Positions 1-6,874 of a stretch of DNA of 6,904 nucleotides are shown here, piece by piece. The stretch is from Cytophagales bacterium (lineage in GTDB: Bacteria > Bacteroidota > Bacteroidia > Cytophagales > Cyclobacteriaceae), in NCBI GenBank assembly GCA_029262935.1, contig JAJCYK010000311.1:1-6904 (forward strand), in the 5' to 3' direction. The notes beneath the pieces are model-generated. The model had not been told where the DNA came from. It saw nothing but the letters and a program-made list of their open reading frames with translations, and ran no database searches. Position 1 is the stretch's first letter, and each line of letters starts with the position of its first letter. Position numbers and translations under genes: made by a program.

Positions 1-221
1 CGAAACAACCACGCTTTAGCATTAGTTCCTTGCTGAAACGAATTTAGAAAACGAAAAGCTTTCAAATAGGTTTCTTGCACTAAGTCCTTAGCATCGTCTT
101 CATCAAATGTCAAACGGTAGGCAAAATTATACATAGAGCCGATATGGGGCATGAATTCTTTGCCAAAGATTCGCTCCTTTTCGTGCTCGCTGTAATTCTG
201 CTTTATTTTCTCCTCAGGCAT
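1..221 (-). CDS. ECF-type RNA polymerase sigma factor, N-terminal part (runs off left edge)
   Basis: Partial gene: the start codon ATG is at 221-219 and the frame stays open for 73 codons to the window edge. The visible part is sigma-70 region 2, which binds core RNA polymerase and the -10 element. A short charged leader (residues 1-20) is followed by FMPHIGSMYNFAYRLT (23-38), then the region 2.2 signature DEDDAKDLVQETYLKAF (40-56), and GTNAKAWLF (65-73), the beginning of the region 2.3/2.4 wording of ECF factors. Region 4 would lie outside the window, so the subgroup and any anti-sigma partner cannot be told. The wording resembles a conserved Bacteroidota ECF factor. No Shine-Dalgarno is seen, as is common in this phylum. 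The 107-bp gap upstream holds a probable terminator of the preceding gene but no clear TAnnTTTG promoter, so the sigma gene may use another promoter type, possibly its own. Family assignment is firm; the target regulon is unknown. Confidence 0.9.
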   Translation of the reverse strand, partial: MPEEKIKQNYSEHEKERIFGKEFMPHIGSMYNFAYRLTFDEDDAKDLVQETYLKAFRFLNSFQQGTNAKAWLF

Positions 222-307
222 AAATAGTAGGGATTAACTGCTTTAATAAATAGCCCGCAATAATTGTTCCTTACCCTATTTAAACTGCCTTAAAGTTAAA
301 AAGTTGT

Positions 308-346
308 CCCGAAAGTTTAACATTTATCTCACAAACTATTTTCGGG
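308..346 (-). terminator. Probable rho-independent terminator after the membrane protein gene
   Basis: Read on the minus strand, CCCGAA plus AGTTT (separated by a 3-nt AAT bulge) can pair with AAACT plus TTCGGG across a 14-nt loop. This makes an 11-bp stem. It is followed within a few bases by CTTTTT (304-299). The 5' arm overlaps the last codons of the membrane protein gene (stop TGA at 331-329). Position and following T-run fit a terminator separating that gene from the sigma factor gene, but the bulge and large loop make it a moderate call. Confidence 0.45.
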
Positions 347-1018
347 CTCCAGAAGAGGCTTGTTGAACGGGTAAAGCAAAATGAGCATGAATATCAACAC
401 CGAACCGAATTCTAACAATTCCCATTTTTTACCTGGTGGGATAATGGAAATTAACCCTAAGAGCAATAGATAAGCTAAACTATGACGTAATTTAGGGATT
501 GGTATGTACCAAAAATCCAAGAATTTCTTTATTGATTTCACTTTATGATACAGCAAAGGCACTAGGATCATATATATTAAGATTGCAGTGGTTAACAGTA
601 ATCCGAACACCAGTTTGTTGATCTTGACCTCCCCTACCGTTAGGTTGTGCAAATTTAACTCTTCTTGTGCGTTGTTTTCTTTGAAATATTCACTGGTCTC
701 CAGCTGAAAGATTCGCTGACCCCAAGAGACCTCTTCTCCAGCGACAAAAAAGAACGCTAAAATCACGATCCAGGAAATCAACCCAAACCTGACGACATGT
801 TGTTTGCGGTAATTTTTCCAACGCCGGAATACCGTTAGACAGGAGCCAATCAAAAATAATACTGTAGCATATTCTATTACACCATCTTCTTTCAAATAAT
901 AGTTAGTGAAAAAATCAGGATTTGTAAATCCCCAATACAGGCCTAGAATCACGGAGCTAATCAGTACCGCCAACCAGATCTTCTCAAATTTAGTAATGTC
1001 TTTTAGGGTTTTGCTCAC
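329..1018 (-). CDS. Uncharacterised six-helix membrane protein with GEEVSWGQR motif
   Basis: 229 residues, function unknown. Hydrophobic segments at about 14-31, 46-64, 78-94, 137-157, 180-194 and 199-217 suggest six membrane helices and an inner-membrane location. Between helices 3 and 4 lies a polar stretch with GEEVSWGQRIF (94-104) and NLHNL (122-126). I recall this pairing (GEE-SWGQR followed by NLHN) from other unannotated bacterial membrane proteins, which suggests a conserved family whose Glu, Trp, Arg and His residues sit together at the membrane face; a catalytic or binding role is only inference. The start is GTG at 1018-1016, overlapping the glycosyltransferase stop TGA in a 4-bp GTGA, so the two are almost certainly translationally coupled. 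That context hints at envelope glycan or glycolipid work. The C-terminus (residues 218-229) is short and hydrophilic. It is a real gene by length, coupling and membrane pattern. Confidence 0.82.
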   Translation of the reverse strand: MSKTLKDITKFEKIWLAVLISSVILGLYWGFTNPDFFTNYYLKEDGVIEYATVLFLIGSCLTVFRRWKNYRKQHVVRFGLISWIVILAFFFVAGEEVSWGQRIFQLETSEYFKENNAQEELNLHNLTVGEVKINKLVFGLLLTTAILIYMILVPLLYHKVKSIKKFLDFWYIPIPKLRHSLAYLLLLGLISIIPPGKKWELLEFGSVLIFMLILLYPFNKPLLEPENSL

Positions 1019-2061
1019 TGGTTAATTAATGATTTAAGAGTTTGTGCTATTTTTGATTTAATAACATTGGTGGCGTAACGCTGCTGTACTTTTTCGTGTC
1101 CCTGTTCACCCAACTGGCGACGCAAGTTTTTATCTTTTAATAGAACGGTTAAATTTTCTGTAAGTTTTGTTAAGTTATTTACCGGGGTAAGTACACCATC
1201 AATTTCATGGTCTATAATTTCATTCGGACCACCACATGCCGTAGATATCACGCAAATGTTTCTGGCCATCGCTTCGATTAAACAGATGTTAAATGTTTCT
1301 GCTCGGGAAGTAACACAAAATATATCAACATCTTGGTAAAAGGCATCTTTGTCGGTGACCCAGGGTCTCAGCTCCACCTGATCTTTTAAGTTCCATCGTT
1401 TAATTAAGTACTCTAAATAAACCTTTTGCAATCCGGCACCGGCAATGATCCCCTTAAAGGGTACGCCGTTTTTCTTTAGTTCATAAAACGCTTGCAACAG
1501 CAAATCCAGTCTTTTGGTACGGCGAAACACCGCCATTGTTCCGATTACAGGTACTTTCCGAAAAGGGGGAGGTTGGTAGTCCAATGGTATTTCAGTACTG
1601 TTGTTAATAACGGTGATGGGCGTTTTGCAACCGCTGTTTTCCACCCGCTGTTTAACTGCATTTGAAACAGCAAAAATGTGATTGGCCTGCTCCAAATTTT
1701 TGGTAGTAAAACTATGTATAACACTAACAATTATCTTGTTGGGGAATGTTTGTCTTAAAAAATAAACGTCCATAGGTTTATGAACAATTATGACATCCGG
1801 GACCAATCCATCGGTGGCCTTTTTGAACTGTTTCAGGGCATGTTGTTTGAACCCCAACCATCTCAAGCGCATATAGTCAATTTCAATAATATTCTCTGCA
1901 ATGGGTTGGGGCATTTTTTGAAGCAACGCCTTTAAGGGCGCCCTCGTTCGAATCATAGAATGTACTTCAAATCCCGACTGCCAGCACATCAGGGAAAAAT
2001 CCAAAAATGCCTGTTTGGATCCACCAAGGTTACGCCCAGAAATAAAGTTCAACACTTTCAT
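1015..2061 (-). CDS. Glycosyltransferase, GT4-like (GT-B fold)
   Basis: 348 residues, a usual length for family 4 glycosyltransferases, which move a sugar from a nucleotide-sugar donor to a glycan or lipid acceptor at the cytoplasmic face of the membrane. The N-terminal Rossmann half opens with a beta strand and a glycine loop, NFISGRNLGGSKQAF (5-19). The hinge to the donor-binding half falls near 165-185, with PVIGTMAVFRRTKRLD (171-186) matching the usual 'G-x-KG-D' strand and helix. The EX7E donor/catalytic motif is intact: E255 and E263 in AETFNICLIE, followed by GGPNEII (277-283) and DGVLTPVNN. No signal peptide or membrane helix is seen, so it is probably peripheral. The start ATG at 2061 fits the family N-terminus. 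Upstream 2062-2144 has no clear TAnnTTTG promoter. Its stop overlaps the next gene's GTG. Donor and acceptor cannot be deduced; LPS, glycolipid or exopolysaccharide synthesis are all possible. Confidence 0.9.
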   Translation of the reverse strand: MKVLNFISGRNLGGSKQAFLDFSLMCWQSGFEVHSMIRTRAPLKALLQKMPQPIAENIIEIDYMRLRWLGFKQHALKQFKKATDGLVPDVIIVHKPMDVYFLRQTFPNKIIVSVIHSFTTKNLEQANHIFAVSNAVKQRVENSGCKTPITVINNSTEIPLDYQPPPFRKVPVIGTMAVFRRTKRLDLLLQAFYELKKNGVPFKGIIAGAGLQKVYLEYLIKRWNLKDQVELRPWVTDKDAFYQDVDIFCVTSRAETFNICLIEAMARNICVISTACGGPNEIIDHEIDGVLTPVNNLTKLTENLTVLLKDKNLRRQLGEQGHEKVQQRYATNVIKSKIAQTLKSLINQ

Positions 2062-2144
2062 TACTCGAAGTCTAGCTTATGGTAGTACTGCTTTTTAGGA
2101 AGCTCAATTTAGGTAAAACCTGGAACATTTGCGCCGTAAATAAC

Positions 2145-2173
2145 AATGGCGGAAGGTAAGACCATCCGCCATT
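2145..2173 (-). terminator. Hairpin terminator downstream of ahcY
   Basis: AATGGCGGA (2145-2153) and TCCGCCATT (2165-2173) are perfect inverted copies. Inside them GGT (2155-2157) pairs with ACC (2161-2163) around a 3-nt loop, with one A/A mismatch between the two blocks, for 12 bp in total. It lies 22 bp beyond the ahcY stop codon. On the minus strand it is followed by GTTATTT, an imperfect U-tract. On the plus strand it is followed by AATTTTT, so it could also stop transcription coming from the left. Confidence 0.65.
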
Positions 2174-2179
2174 AATTTT

Positions 2180-2197
2180 TAGCATCAGCTGATGCTA
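2180..2197. repeat. 18-bp perfect palindrome across the ahcY stop codon
   Basis: TAGCATCAGCTGATGCTA reads the same on both strands. Its last three bases (2195-2197) are the complement of the ahcY TAG stop codon. As RNA it can fold as a 7-bp stem with loop AGCU. No T-run follows on the minus strand (AAAAATTAA instead), so it is not a classic terminator by itself. It stands seven bases from the terminator stem at 2145-2173. Confidence 0.6.
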
Positions 2198-3496
2198 GTA
2201 ACGGTAATAATCAGGTTTGTAAGGGCCTGCGACCTCCACACCTATGTACGTAGCCTGATCCTCACTTAAGATTTCTAATTCGGCACCAACTTTGGCCAAA
2301 TGCAAGTTTGCCACTTTTTCGTCCAAGTGCTTGGGCAACGTGTATACTTGGTTTTGATAGTTATCTATATTTTGCCATAATTCCATTTGTGCAAGTACTT
2401 GATTCGTAAAAGAGTTGGACATTACAAAGGAAGGATGGCCCGTGGCACAACCTAAGTTAACCAATCGTCCTTCCGCTAGTAGAATTATATCACTTCCATT
2501 TAAATTATAGAGGTCCACTTGAGGTTTTATGGTGTCCTTTTGTGCATTTTGGTTTAACCAGGCTACATCAATTTCATTATCAAAATGACCAATGTTACAA
2601 ACAATAGCCTTGTCCTTCATAGCTTCGAAATGACGTCCTACAATGATATCTTTATTTCCGGTAGCGGTTACAAAAATATCCCCTTCCTTAACAGCATTAT
2701 CCATACGTTTTACTTCAAATCCATCCATAGCTGCCTGCAAGGCACAAATAGGGTCAATCTCTGAAATGATCACCCGAGCACCCGCACCGCGTAATGAGGC
2801 TGCTGATCCTTTCCCAACATCACCATAACCTGCCACTACCGCTACCTTGCCGGCCATCATGACATCAGTGGCCCGGCGAATTGCATCTACGCAAGATTCT
2901 TTACAACCGTATTTATTGTCAAATTTTGATTTGGTAACAGAGTCATTAATGTTAATTGCTGGCATAGGCAGACTACCGTTCTTTTCTCTTTCGATCAAGC
3001 GATGTACACCAGTAGTAGTTTCTTCTGATATGCCATTAATCCCAGCAACCAACTCAGGATAACGATCCAATACCATATTGGTTAAGTCACCGCCGTCATC
3101 CAATATCATGTTAAGGGGCTTCCTATCCTCTCCAAAAAATAAGGTTTGCTCAATACACCAATCAAATTCTTCTTCATTCATGCCTTTCCAAGCATACACA
3201 GGAACTCCAGATGCAGCTATCGCCGATGCTGCATGGTCTTGAGTACTAAAGATATTGCACGAAGACCAAGTAACCTCTGCACCGAGTTCTACTAGTGTTT
3301 CAATCAACACTGCGGTCTGAATTGTCATGTGCAAACAGCCTGCAATGCGAGCTCCTGCTAATGGTTTAGAAGCCCCAAACTCTTCTCTAAGGGACATCAA
3401 TCCGGGCATTTCAGCCTCGGCTAATTTTATTTCCTTACGGCCCCAATCAGCCAACTCAATATCTTTTACTTTGTACTTTACCTGCGTGTCAATCAT
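2195..3496 (-). CDS. ahcY: Adenosylhomocysteinase (S-adenosyl-L-homocysteine hydrolase)
   Basis: Reversibly splits S-adenosylhomocysteine, the product of SAM-dependent methylation, into adenosine and homocysteine with a tightly bound NAD+; cytoplasmic, normally a tetramer. With the start I choose it has 433 residues, close to the 432 of the human enzyme, so it lacks the extra insertion of some bacterial forms. Substrate-domain motifs are [15 protein letters not shown] (54-68), [13 protein letters not shown] (78-90), LDDGGDLTN (132-140) and [10 protein letters not shown] (159-168). VTKSKFDN carries the catalytic Lys189 and Asp193. The NAD-binding loop is GYGDVGKG (223-230), followed by GHFDNEID (303-310). 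The C-terminal KPDYYRY (427-433) supplies the Lys and Tyr that reach into a neighbouring subunit's NAD site in the family. The frame is open up to a TTG at 3544, but that TTG lies inside the promoter at 3515-3545 and the extra 16 residues do not look like family sequence. ATG 3496 is therefore preferred. Confidence 0.97.
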   Translation of the reverse strand: MIDTQVKYKVKDIELADWGRKEIKLAEAEMPGLMSLREEFGASKPLAGARIAGCLHMTIQTAVLIETLVELGAEVTWSSCNIFSTQDHAASAIAASGVPVYAWKGMNEEEFDWCIEQTLFFGEDRKPLNMILDDGGDLTNMVLDRYPELVAGINGISEETTTGVHRLIEREKNGSLPMPAININDSVTKSKFDNKYGCKESCVDAIRRATDVMMAGKVAVVAGYGDVGKGSAASLRGAGARVIISEIDPICALQAAMDGFEVKRMDNAVKEGDIFVTATGNKDIIVGRHFEAMKDKAIVCNIGHFDNEIDVAWLNQNAQKDTIKPQVDLYNLNGSDIILLAEGRLVNLGCATGHPSFVMSNSFTNQVLAQMELWQNIDNYQNQVYTLPKHLDEKVANLHLAKVGAELEILSEDQATYIGVEVAGPYKPDYYRY

Positions 3497-3514
3497 TTGA
3501 TTCGTATTTTTTAA

Positions 3515-3545
3515 CAAAATTAGGTCTTTGTTTTCACTTAGCAAA
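3515..3545 (-). promoter_or_regulatory. Bacteroidota-type promoter of ahcY
   Basis: On the minus strand the -33 element TTTG (3545-3542) is followed after exactly 19 bases by TAATTTTG (3522-3515), a full match to the phylum's -7 consensus TAnnTTTG. Transcription should begin about 3507-3510 in an A-run, leaving a leader of roughly 10-14 bases before ATG 3496. Such a short leader leaves no room for a riboswitch. Confidence 0.75.
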
Positions 3546-3549
3546 GACC
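3523..3549. repeat. Inverted repeat inside the ahcY promoter (possible operator or birA terminator)
   Basis: GGTCTTTG (3523-3530) and CAAAGACC (3542-3549) are perfect 8-bp inverted copies separated by 11 bp. On the minus strand one arm contains the -33 TTTG and the other arm directly touches the -7 box. This fits a site for a dimeric regulator. Since the birA stop is only 8 bp upstream and the second arm is followed by TAATTTTG, it could instead, or also, be a weak birA terminator. Confidence 0.5.
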
Positions 3550-3557
3550 CCTGAGAA

Positions 3558-4322
3558 TTATTCTAAAAAAGCTACTTCTTTGAAATCAAAAGTTACTATT
3601 CCATTGTCTTTAGCAATCTGTAGCTTTCCGTATTCATCAATACCTTGAATAGAACCCTTGAAGGGAGTTTTTGTTCTGTTATTTATGAACATATGCTCTT
3701 GACCCATCCAATGTAAGTATCGCAAATATCGCTGTCTTAGATGTTGTGAAGTCTCGGATTGTAACTCTTGATACAAGTGTTGGAATTCACTAAGTAAAAC
3801 AGCCAGTACCTCGTCCAGTATAAATAACTGTCCTGTCTCCAGTCTCATACTCGTGGCAGCAGGTGTTTTAAATTTGCTTTGGTTTACATTTAAACCAATA
3901 CCAATAATCGTGGATTCTAATAAATCAGCTCGCAAAGTGTTCTCAATCAATATACCCGCCAGTTTTCTACTATCTAGAAAAATGTCGTTGGGCCACTTTA
4001 TCGAAACCTCAGACAAGCCCAGTTTTTCCAGACTTTGTACCAACGCCAAGCTCGTGATAACCGTGAGATCGAATTGATGCTGAATCGGAAGGAATTTAGG
4101 TTTGAGGACCAATGAAAAAGTTAAGTTCTGGAAGGGTTGGGATTCCCAGGAGTTGCCCCTTTGTCCTTTCCCTGCGGTTTGATCATTTGTAATAACCAAC
4201 AGACCATCTTTCGCCTTGCCTTCTGCCATTAAGTCAGCTGCCACCTGATTCGTGGAGTGACAGGAAGGCAGAATAACCTGTTCTTGGCCTATAAATAAAG
4301 ATTGGTTTGGGTCCTTATACAA
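3558..4322 (-). CDS. birA: Biotin--[acetyl-CoA-carboxylase] ligase, class I
   Basis: 254 residues. Activates biotin with ATP to biotinyl-AMP and attaches it to a lysine of biotin carrier proteins such as that of acetyl-CoA carboxylase; cytoplasmic. There is no N-terminal DNA-binding winged helix, so it is a class I ligase and not the bifunctional repressor of E. coli. Motifs in order are CHSTN (21-25), the biotin/adenylate loop [13 protein letters not shown] (47-59), KWPND (109-113), RKLAGILIE (119-127) and GIGLNVNQ (141-148). A small beta-rich C-terminal domain follows (about 205-254). The start is TTG at 4322-4320: a TAG stop lies immediately upstream and the next Met is residue 32, beyond the CHSTN motif, so no ATG start is possible. 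The N-terminal [12 protein letters not shown] looks like the beginning of Cytophagales homologues. It diverges from rsfS across 38 bp. No clear promoter of its own is visible. Confidence 0.93.
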   Translation of the reverse strand: MYKDPNQSLFIGQEQVILPSCHSTNQVAADLMAEGKAKDGLLVITNDQTAGKGQRGNSWESQPFQNLTFSLVLKPKFLPIQHQFDLTVITSLALVQSLEKLGLSEVSIKWPNDIFLDSRKLAGILIENTLRADLLESTIIGIGLNVNQSKFKTPAATSMRLETGQLFILDEVLAVLLSEFQHLYQELQSETSQHLRQRYLRYLHWMGQEHMFINNRTKTPFKGSIQGIDEYGKLQIAKDNGIVTFDFKEVAFLE

Positions 4323-4333
4323 CTATTTTTTTG

Positions 4334-4341
4334 TAGCTTTG
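4334..4341 (+). promoter_or_regulatory. -7 promoter element for rsfS-ftsH
   Basis: TAGCTTTG matches the Bacteroidota -7 consensus TAnnTTTG in full and lies 19 bp before the first rsfS ATG. The nearest upstream TTTG (4306-4309, inside birA) is 24 bp away, longer than the usual spacing of about 19-23, so the -33 element is weak or degenerate. The expected transcription start is about 4346-4349. Confidence 0.55.
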
Positions 4342-4360
4342 ATGCAATTTAATACAAAGA

Positions 4361-4732
4361 ATGCAATGGAAAAAGTCCCGCATGAGTTCAGAGGAGATAA
4401 GTAAGTTTGTAGTTCAGGGAATGCAGGAAAAGAAGGCTTTAGACATTGTTTTGATGGATTTAAGGTCAATTGAGCACGCCATGGCGGACTTCTTTGTGGT
4501 ATGTACAGGCAACTCCGATACTCAACTTGATGCCATATGCGATTCCATTGAAGAAACTGTACATATACATACCAATATTAATCCCTGGCATCTAGAGGGC
4601 AAACAAAATAAGGAATGGATTTTGCTGGACTATATTGATGTGATTGTTCACGTCTTTAGAAACGATAAGCGTTCCTTCTATGCGATAGAGGATTTATGGG
4701 CGGATGCTCAGTCAACGAGAGTTGAAAATTAA
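4361..4732 (+). CDS. rsfS: Ribosomal silencing factor RsfS (Iojap/DUF143 family)
   Basis: 123 residues, within the usual 105-125. RsfS binds protein uL14 of the 50S subunit and blocks joining to the 30S subunit, lowering translation when nutrients are short. The single domain is complete: a first helix (about 9-24), KALDIVLMDLR (25-35), MADFFVVCTGNSDTQLDAI (41-59), PWHLEG (75-80), EWILLDYIDVIVHVF (85-99) and FYAIEDLW (106-113) are all hallmarks of the family. There are two possible starts. ATG 4361 lies about 12 bases after the predicted transcription start; ATG 4382 (protein MSSEEISKF...) begins nearer the conserved domain and is preceded by GGAAAAAG, a weak ribosome-binding-like run. I keep 4361 with modest confidence. 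ftsH follows 41 bp downstream without a terminator or promoter match, so the two are probably cotranscribed. Confidence 0.93.
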   Translation: MQWKKSRMSSEEISKFVVQGMQEKKALDIVLMDLRSIEHAMADFFVVCTGNSDTQLDAICDSIEETVHIHTNINPWHLEGKQNKEWILLDYIDVIVHVFRNDKRSFYAIEDLWADAQSTRVEN

Positions 4733-4773
4733 AACCTTCTCCTTGCATTACCGTAAAAGCTAAAAATTGAGAA

Positions 4774-6849
4774 ATGGCAAATAATTCTAATAAGAAAAAT
4801 ATTATAAAGCCTCCCCCAAAGAATAATTATCAGGTTTGGATCATTGCTTCGTTGGTAGCATTGATCGTGGGTATCTCGTACTTCACGAACAATACTGAAA
4901 CCATTGATATAAGTCAAGATCGTTTTGAACAAATGTTATTGGACAACGATGTACAAGACATTGTGGTCATAACAAATAAGGATATTGTTGAAGTCACTTT
5001 AAAAGATGAAGCTGTAAAAAATGCTAAGTACAAACAAGAGTTGGAAAGTAAACGACCTTGGGGTGGAACTGGTGGTCCACATTTTAGTTTTAGCGTAATT
5101 TCATCAGAGCGATTTGATGAAGAGTTCAAAAAAGAAATAAAGACAAAATTATCTGCTGAGCAACAAGAAGAAATAAACTACTCTAACGACAAACGAGGAG
5201 ATCCTTGGGGATTTTTCTGGACGTGGGGCTTTCTTATACTTATACTATTGGGGTTTTGGTTTCTAATGAGACGAATGACCGGTGGTGGTGGTCCCGGAGG
5301 TCAAATCTTCAATATAGGCAAATCCAAAGCCGCACTTTTTGATGCGGATAACAAAGTCAAGATCACTTTCAAGGATGTAGCTGGTTTAGAAGAAGCCAAA
5401 GAAGAGGTAAAAGAGATTGTAGATTTCTTAAAAACCCCTGGGAAGTTCACCAAACTAGGTGGTAAAATCCCTAAAGGCGCTTTACTTGTAGGCCCTCCTG
5501 GTACTGGTAAAACATTATTGGCCAAGGCCGTCGCCGGTGAAGCAGAAGTGCCATTCTTTTCATTGTCTGGTTCAGACTTTGTAGAAATGTTTGTCGGTGT
5601 AGGTGCAGCCAGAGTAAGAGACCTCTTTAAACAAGCCAAGGAGAAAGCGCCTTGTATCGTTTTCATAGATGAAATTGACGCAATAGGCCGATCACGTGGT
5701 CGTGGCCAGGTACCCGGTTCAAACGACGAACGTGAAAATACATTGAATAGTCTGTTGGTAGAAATGGATGGATTCGCCACAGACAGTGGAGTAATAATTC
5801 TAGCAGCAACTAACCGCCCTGACGTATTGGATCAGGCATTATTGAGACCCGGTCGTTTTGATCGTCAAATCAGTATTGACAAACCAGATATTATAGGTCG
5901 GGAAGCCATTTTTCTAGTCCATTTAAAACCATTGAAAATGGATGCTGAAGTGGACCCTAAAAAACTTGCCGCCCAAACACCAGGATTTGCTGGTGCAGAA
6001 ATTGCCAACGTTTGTAATGAGGCAGCATTGATTGCAGCCCGCAAGGATAAAGATGCTGTAGGCATGAAGGATTTTCAAGATGCTATTGATCGAGTAATTG
6101 GTGGCTTGGAGAAAAAAAGCAAAATCATTTCTCCTGAAGAGAAATTAATTGTCGCTTACCATGAAGCGGGTCATGCGGTTGCAGGATGGTTTTTAGAGCA
6201 TGCTGATCCTTTAGTAAAGGTAAGTATTGTACCCCGAGGAGCGGCCGCTTTAGGTTATGCTCAGTACTTACCAAAAGAACAGTTTCTTTACCAAACAGAG
6301 CAATTATTGGACGAAATGTGTATGACATTAGGAGGAAGAGCTGCGGAAGAGATCGTTCTGGGCAAAATCTCCACAGGAGCTCTTAGCGACTTAGAAAGAG
6401 TCACTAAATTGGCATACAGCATAGTAACCGTATATGGAATGAATGATAAGATCGGCAACGTCTCTTTTTATGATTCCAAGCAATCCGAATACAATTTTAA
6501 CAAGCCCTATTCGGAGTCAACAGCGGAGACAATCGACGAGGAAGTTCGCAAAATAATTAACACTAGTTTTGAGCGGACCAGATCTTTGTTAAAAGATAAA
6601 AGGGAGCAACTCGAGATAGTGGCGAAAGAATTACTGGAGAAGGAAATCATATTTCAAAGTGATTTGGAGCGATTGATTGGTAAACGACCCTTTGAGAAGG
6701 AAACAACCTATCAAGCATTTACTAATGGCAAGGCCTCTAAAGAGAAGAAGGAAGAGCCTAAAGAAAAAGCTCCTGAAAACACCGCAGACAGCTCCCCTAG
6801 TGGAGAAGACTTAGAAACCCCTGAGGACGTACAAACGGATAAGGATTAG
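4774..6849 (+). CDS. ftsH: ATP-dependent zinc metalloprotease FtsH
   Basis: 691 residues. A membrane-anchored hexameric AAA+ protease that pulls out and degrades unassembled membrane proteins and short-lived regulators. Order of parts: short cytoplasmic N-terminus, helix 1 (about 20-37), periplasmic domain (about 38-146, longer than the roughly 70 residues of E. coli), helix 2 (147-164) and a glycine-rich linker GGGGPGG (170-176). The AAA+ module carries Walker A GPPGTGKT (240-247), pore loop MFVGVG (272-277), Walker B IVFIDEID (295-302) and the second region of homology, NRPD (347-350) to RPGRFDR (358-364), with arginine fingers R358 and R361. The protease domain has the zinc site HEAGH (463-467) and third ligand D539 in [12 protein letters not shown]. 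All key residues are present. The C-terminal tail (about 651-691) is low-complexity, rich in Lys, Glu and Pro, and likely disordered. The start ATG 4774 gives the expected N-terminus. It is downstream of rsfS and before a strong palindrome. Confidence 0.98.
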   Translation: MANNSNKKNIIKPPPKNNYQVWIIASLVALIVGISYFTNNTETIDISQDRFEQMLLDNDVQDIVVITNKDIVEVTLKDEAVKNAKYKQELESKRPWGGTGGPHFSFSVISSERFDEEFKKEIKTKLSAEQQEEINYSNDKRGDPWGFFWTWGFLILILLGFWFLMRRMTGGGGPGGQIFNIGKSKAALFDADNKVKITFKDVAGLEEAKEEVKEIVDFLKTPGKFTKLGGKIPKGALLVGPPGTGKTLLAKAVAGEAEVPFFSLSGSDFVEMFVGVGAARVRDLFKQAKEKAPCIVFIDEIDAIGRSRGRGQVPGSNDERENTLNSLLVEMDGFATDSGVIILAATNRPDVLDQALLRPGRFDRQISIDKPDIIGREAIFLVHLKPLKMDAEVDPKKLAAQTPGFAGAEIANVCNEAALIAARKDKDAVGMKDFQDAIDRVIGGLEKKSKIISPEEKLIVAYHEAGHAVAGWFLEHADPLVKVSIVPRGAAALGYAQYLPKEQFLYQTEQLLDEMCMTLGGRAAEEIVLGKISTGALSDLERVTKLAYSIVTVYGMNDKIGNVSFYDSKQSEYNFNKPYSESTAETIDEEVRKIINTSFERTRSLLKDKREQLEIVAKELLEKEIIFQSDLERLIGKRPFEKETTYQAFTNGKASKEKKEEPKEKAPENTADSSPSGEDLETPEDVQTDKD

Positions 6850-6874
6850 TAAATCCTGAAAATATTTAACTAAT

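Noticed and set aside
2062..2144. A promoter for the glycosyltransferase gene, with TAAATTGA on the minus strand as a -7 candidate.
   Set aside because: It misses required positions of TAnnTTTG and no TTTG lies at the right distance. The gene may be read by leakage through the ahcY terminator or from a non-standard promoter.
3497..3557. An SAH or SAM riboswitch ahead of ahcY.
   Set aside because: Only 61 bp separate the genes and the predicted leader is about 10-14 bases; no pseudoknot-sized structure can fit.
4342..4367. Direct repeat ATGCAAT at 4342-4348 and 4361-4367.
   Set aside because: Only 7 bp, AT-rich, and one copy forms the rsfS start codon; chance is a sufficient explanation.
4342..4404. 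A 20-codon frame (ATG CAA TTT AAT ...) overlapping the rsfS start, a possible upstream regulatory peptide.
   Set aside because: Its ATG lies right at the end of the -7 box, upstream of the expected transcription start, so it would not be in the RNA.
5301..5780. A 159-codon open frame on the minus strand opposite ftsH.
   Set aside because: It is antisense to the highly conserved AAA+ region and has serine/proline-rich, family-less sequence, typical of a shadow frame; the same holds for the shorter frames opposite ahcY, birA and ftsH.
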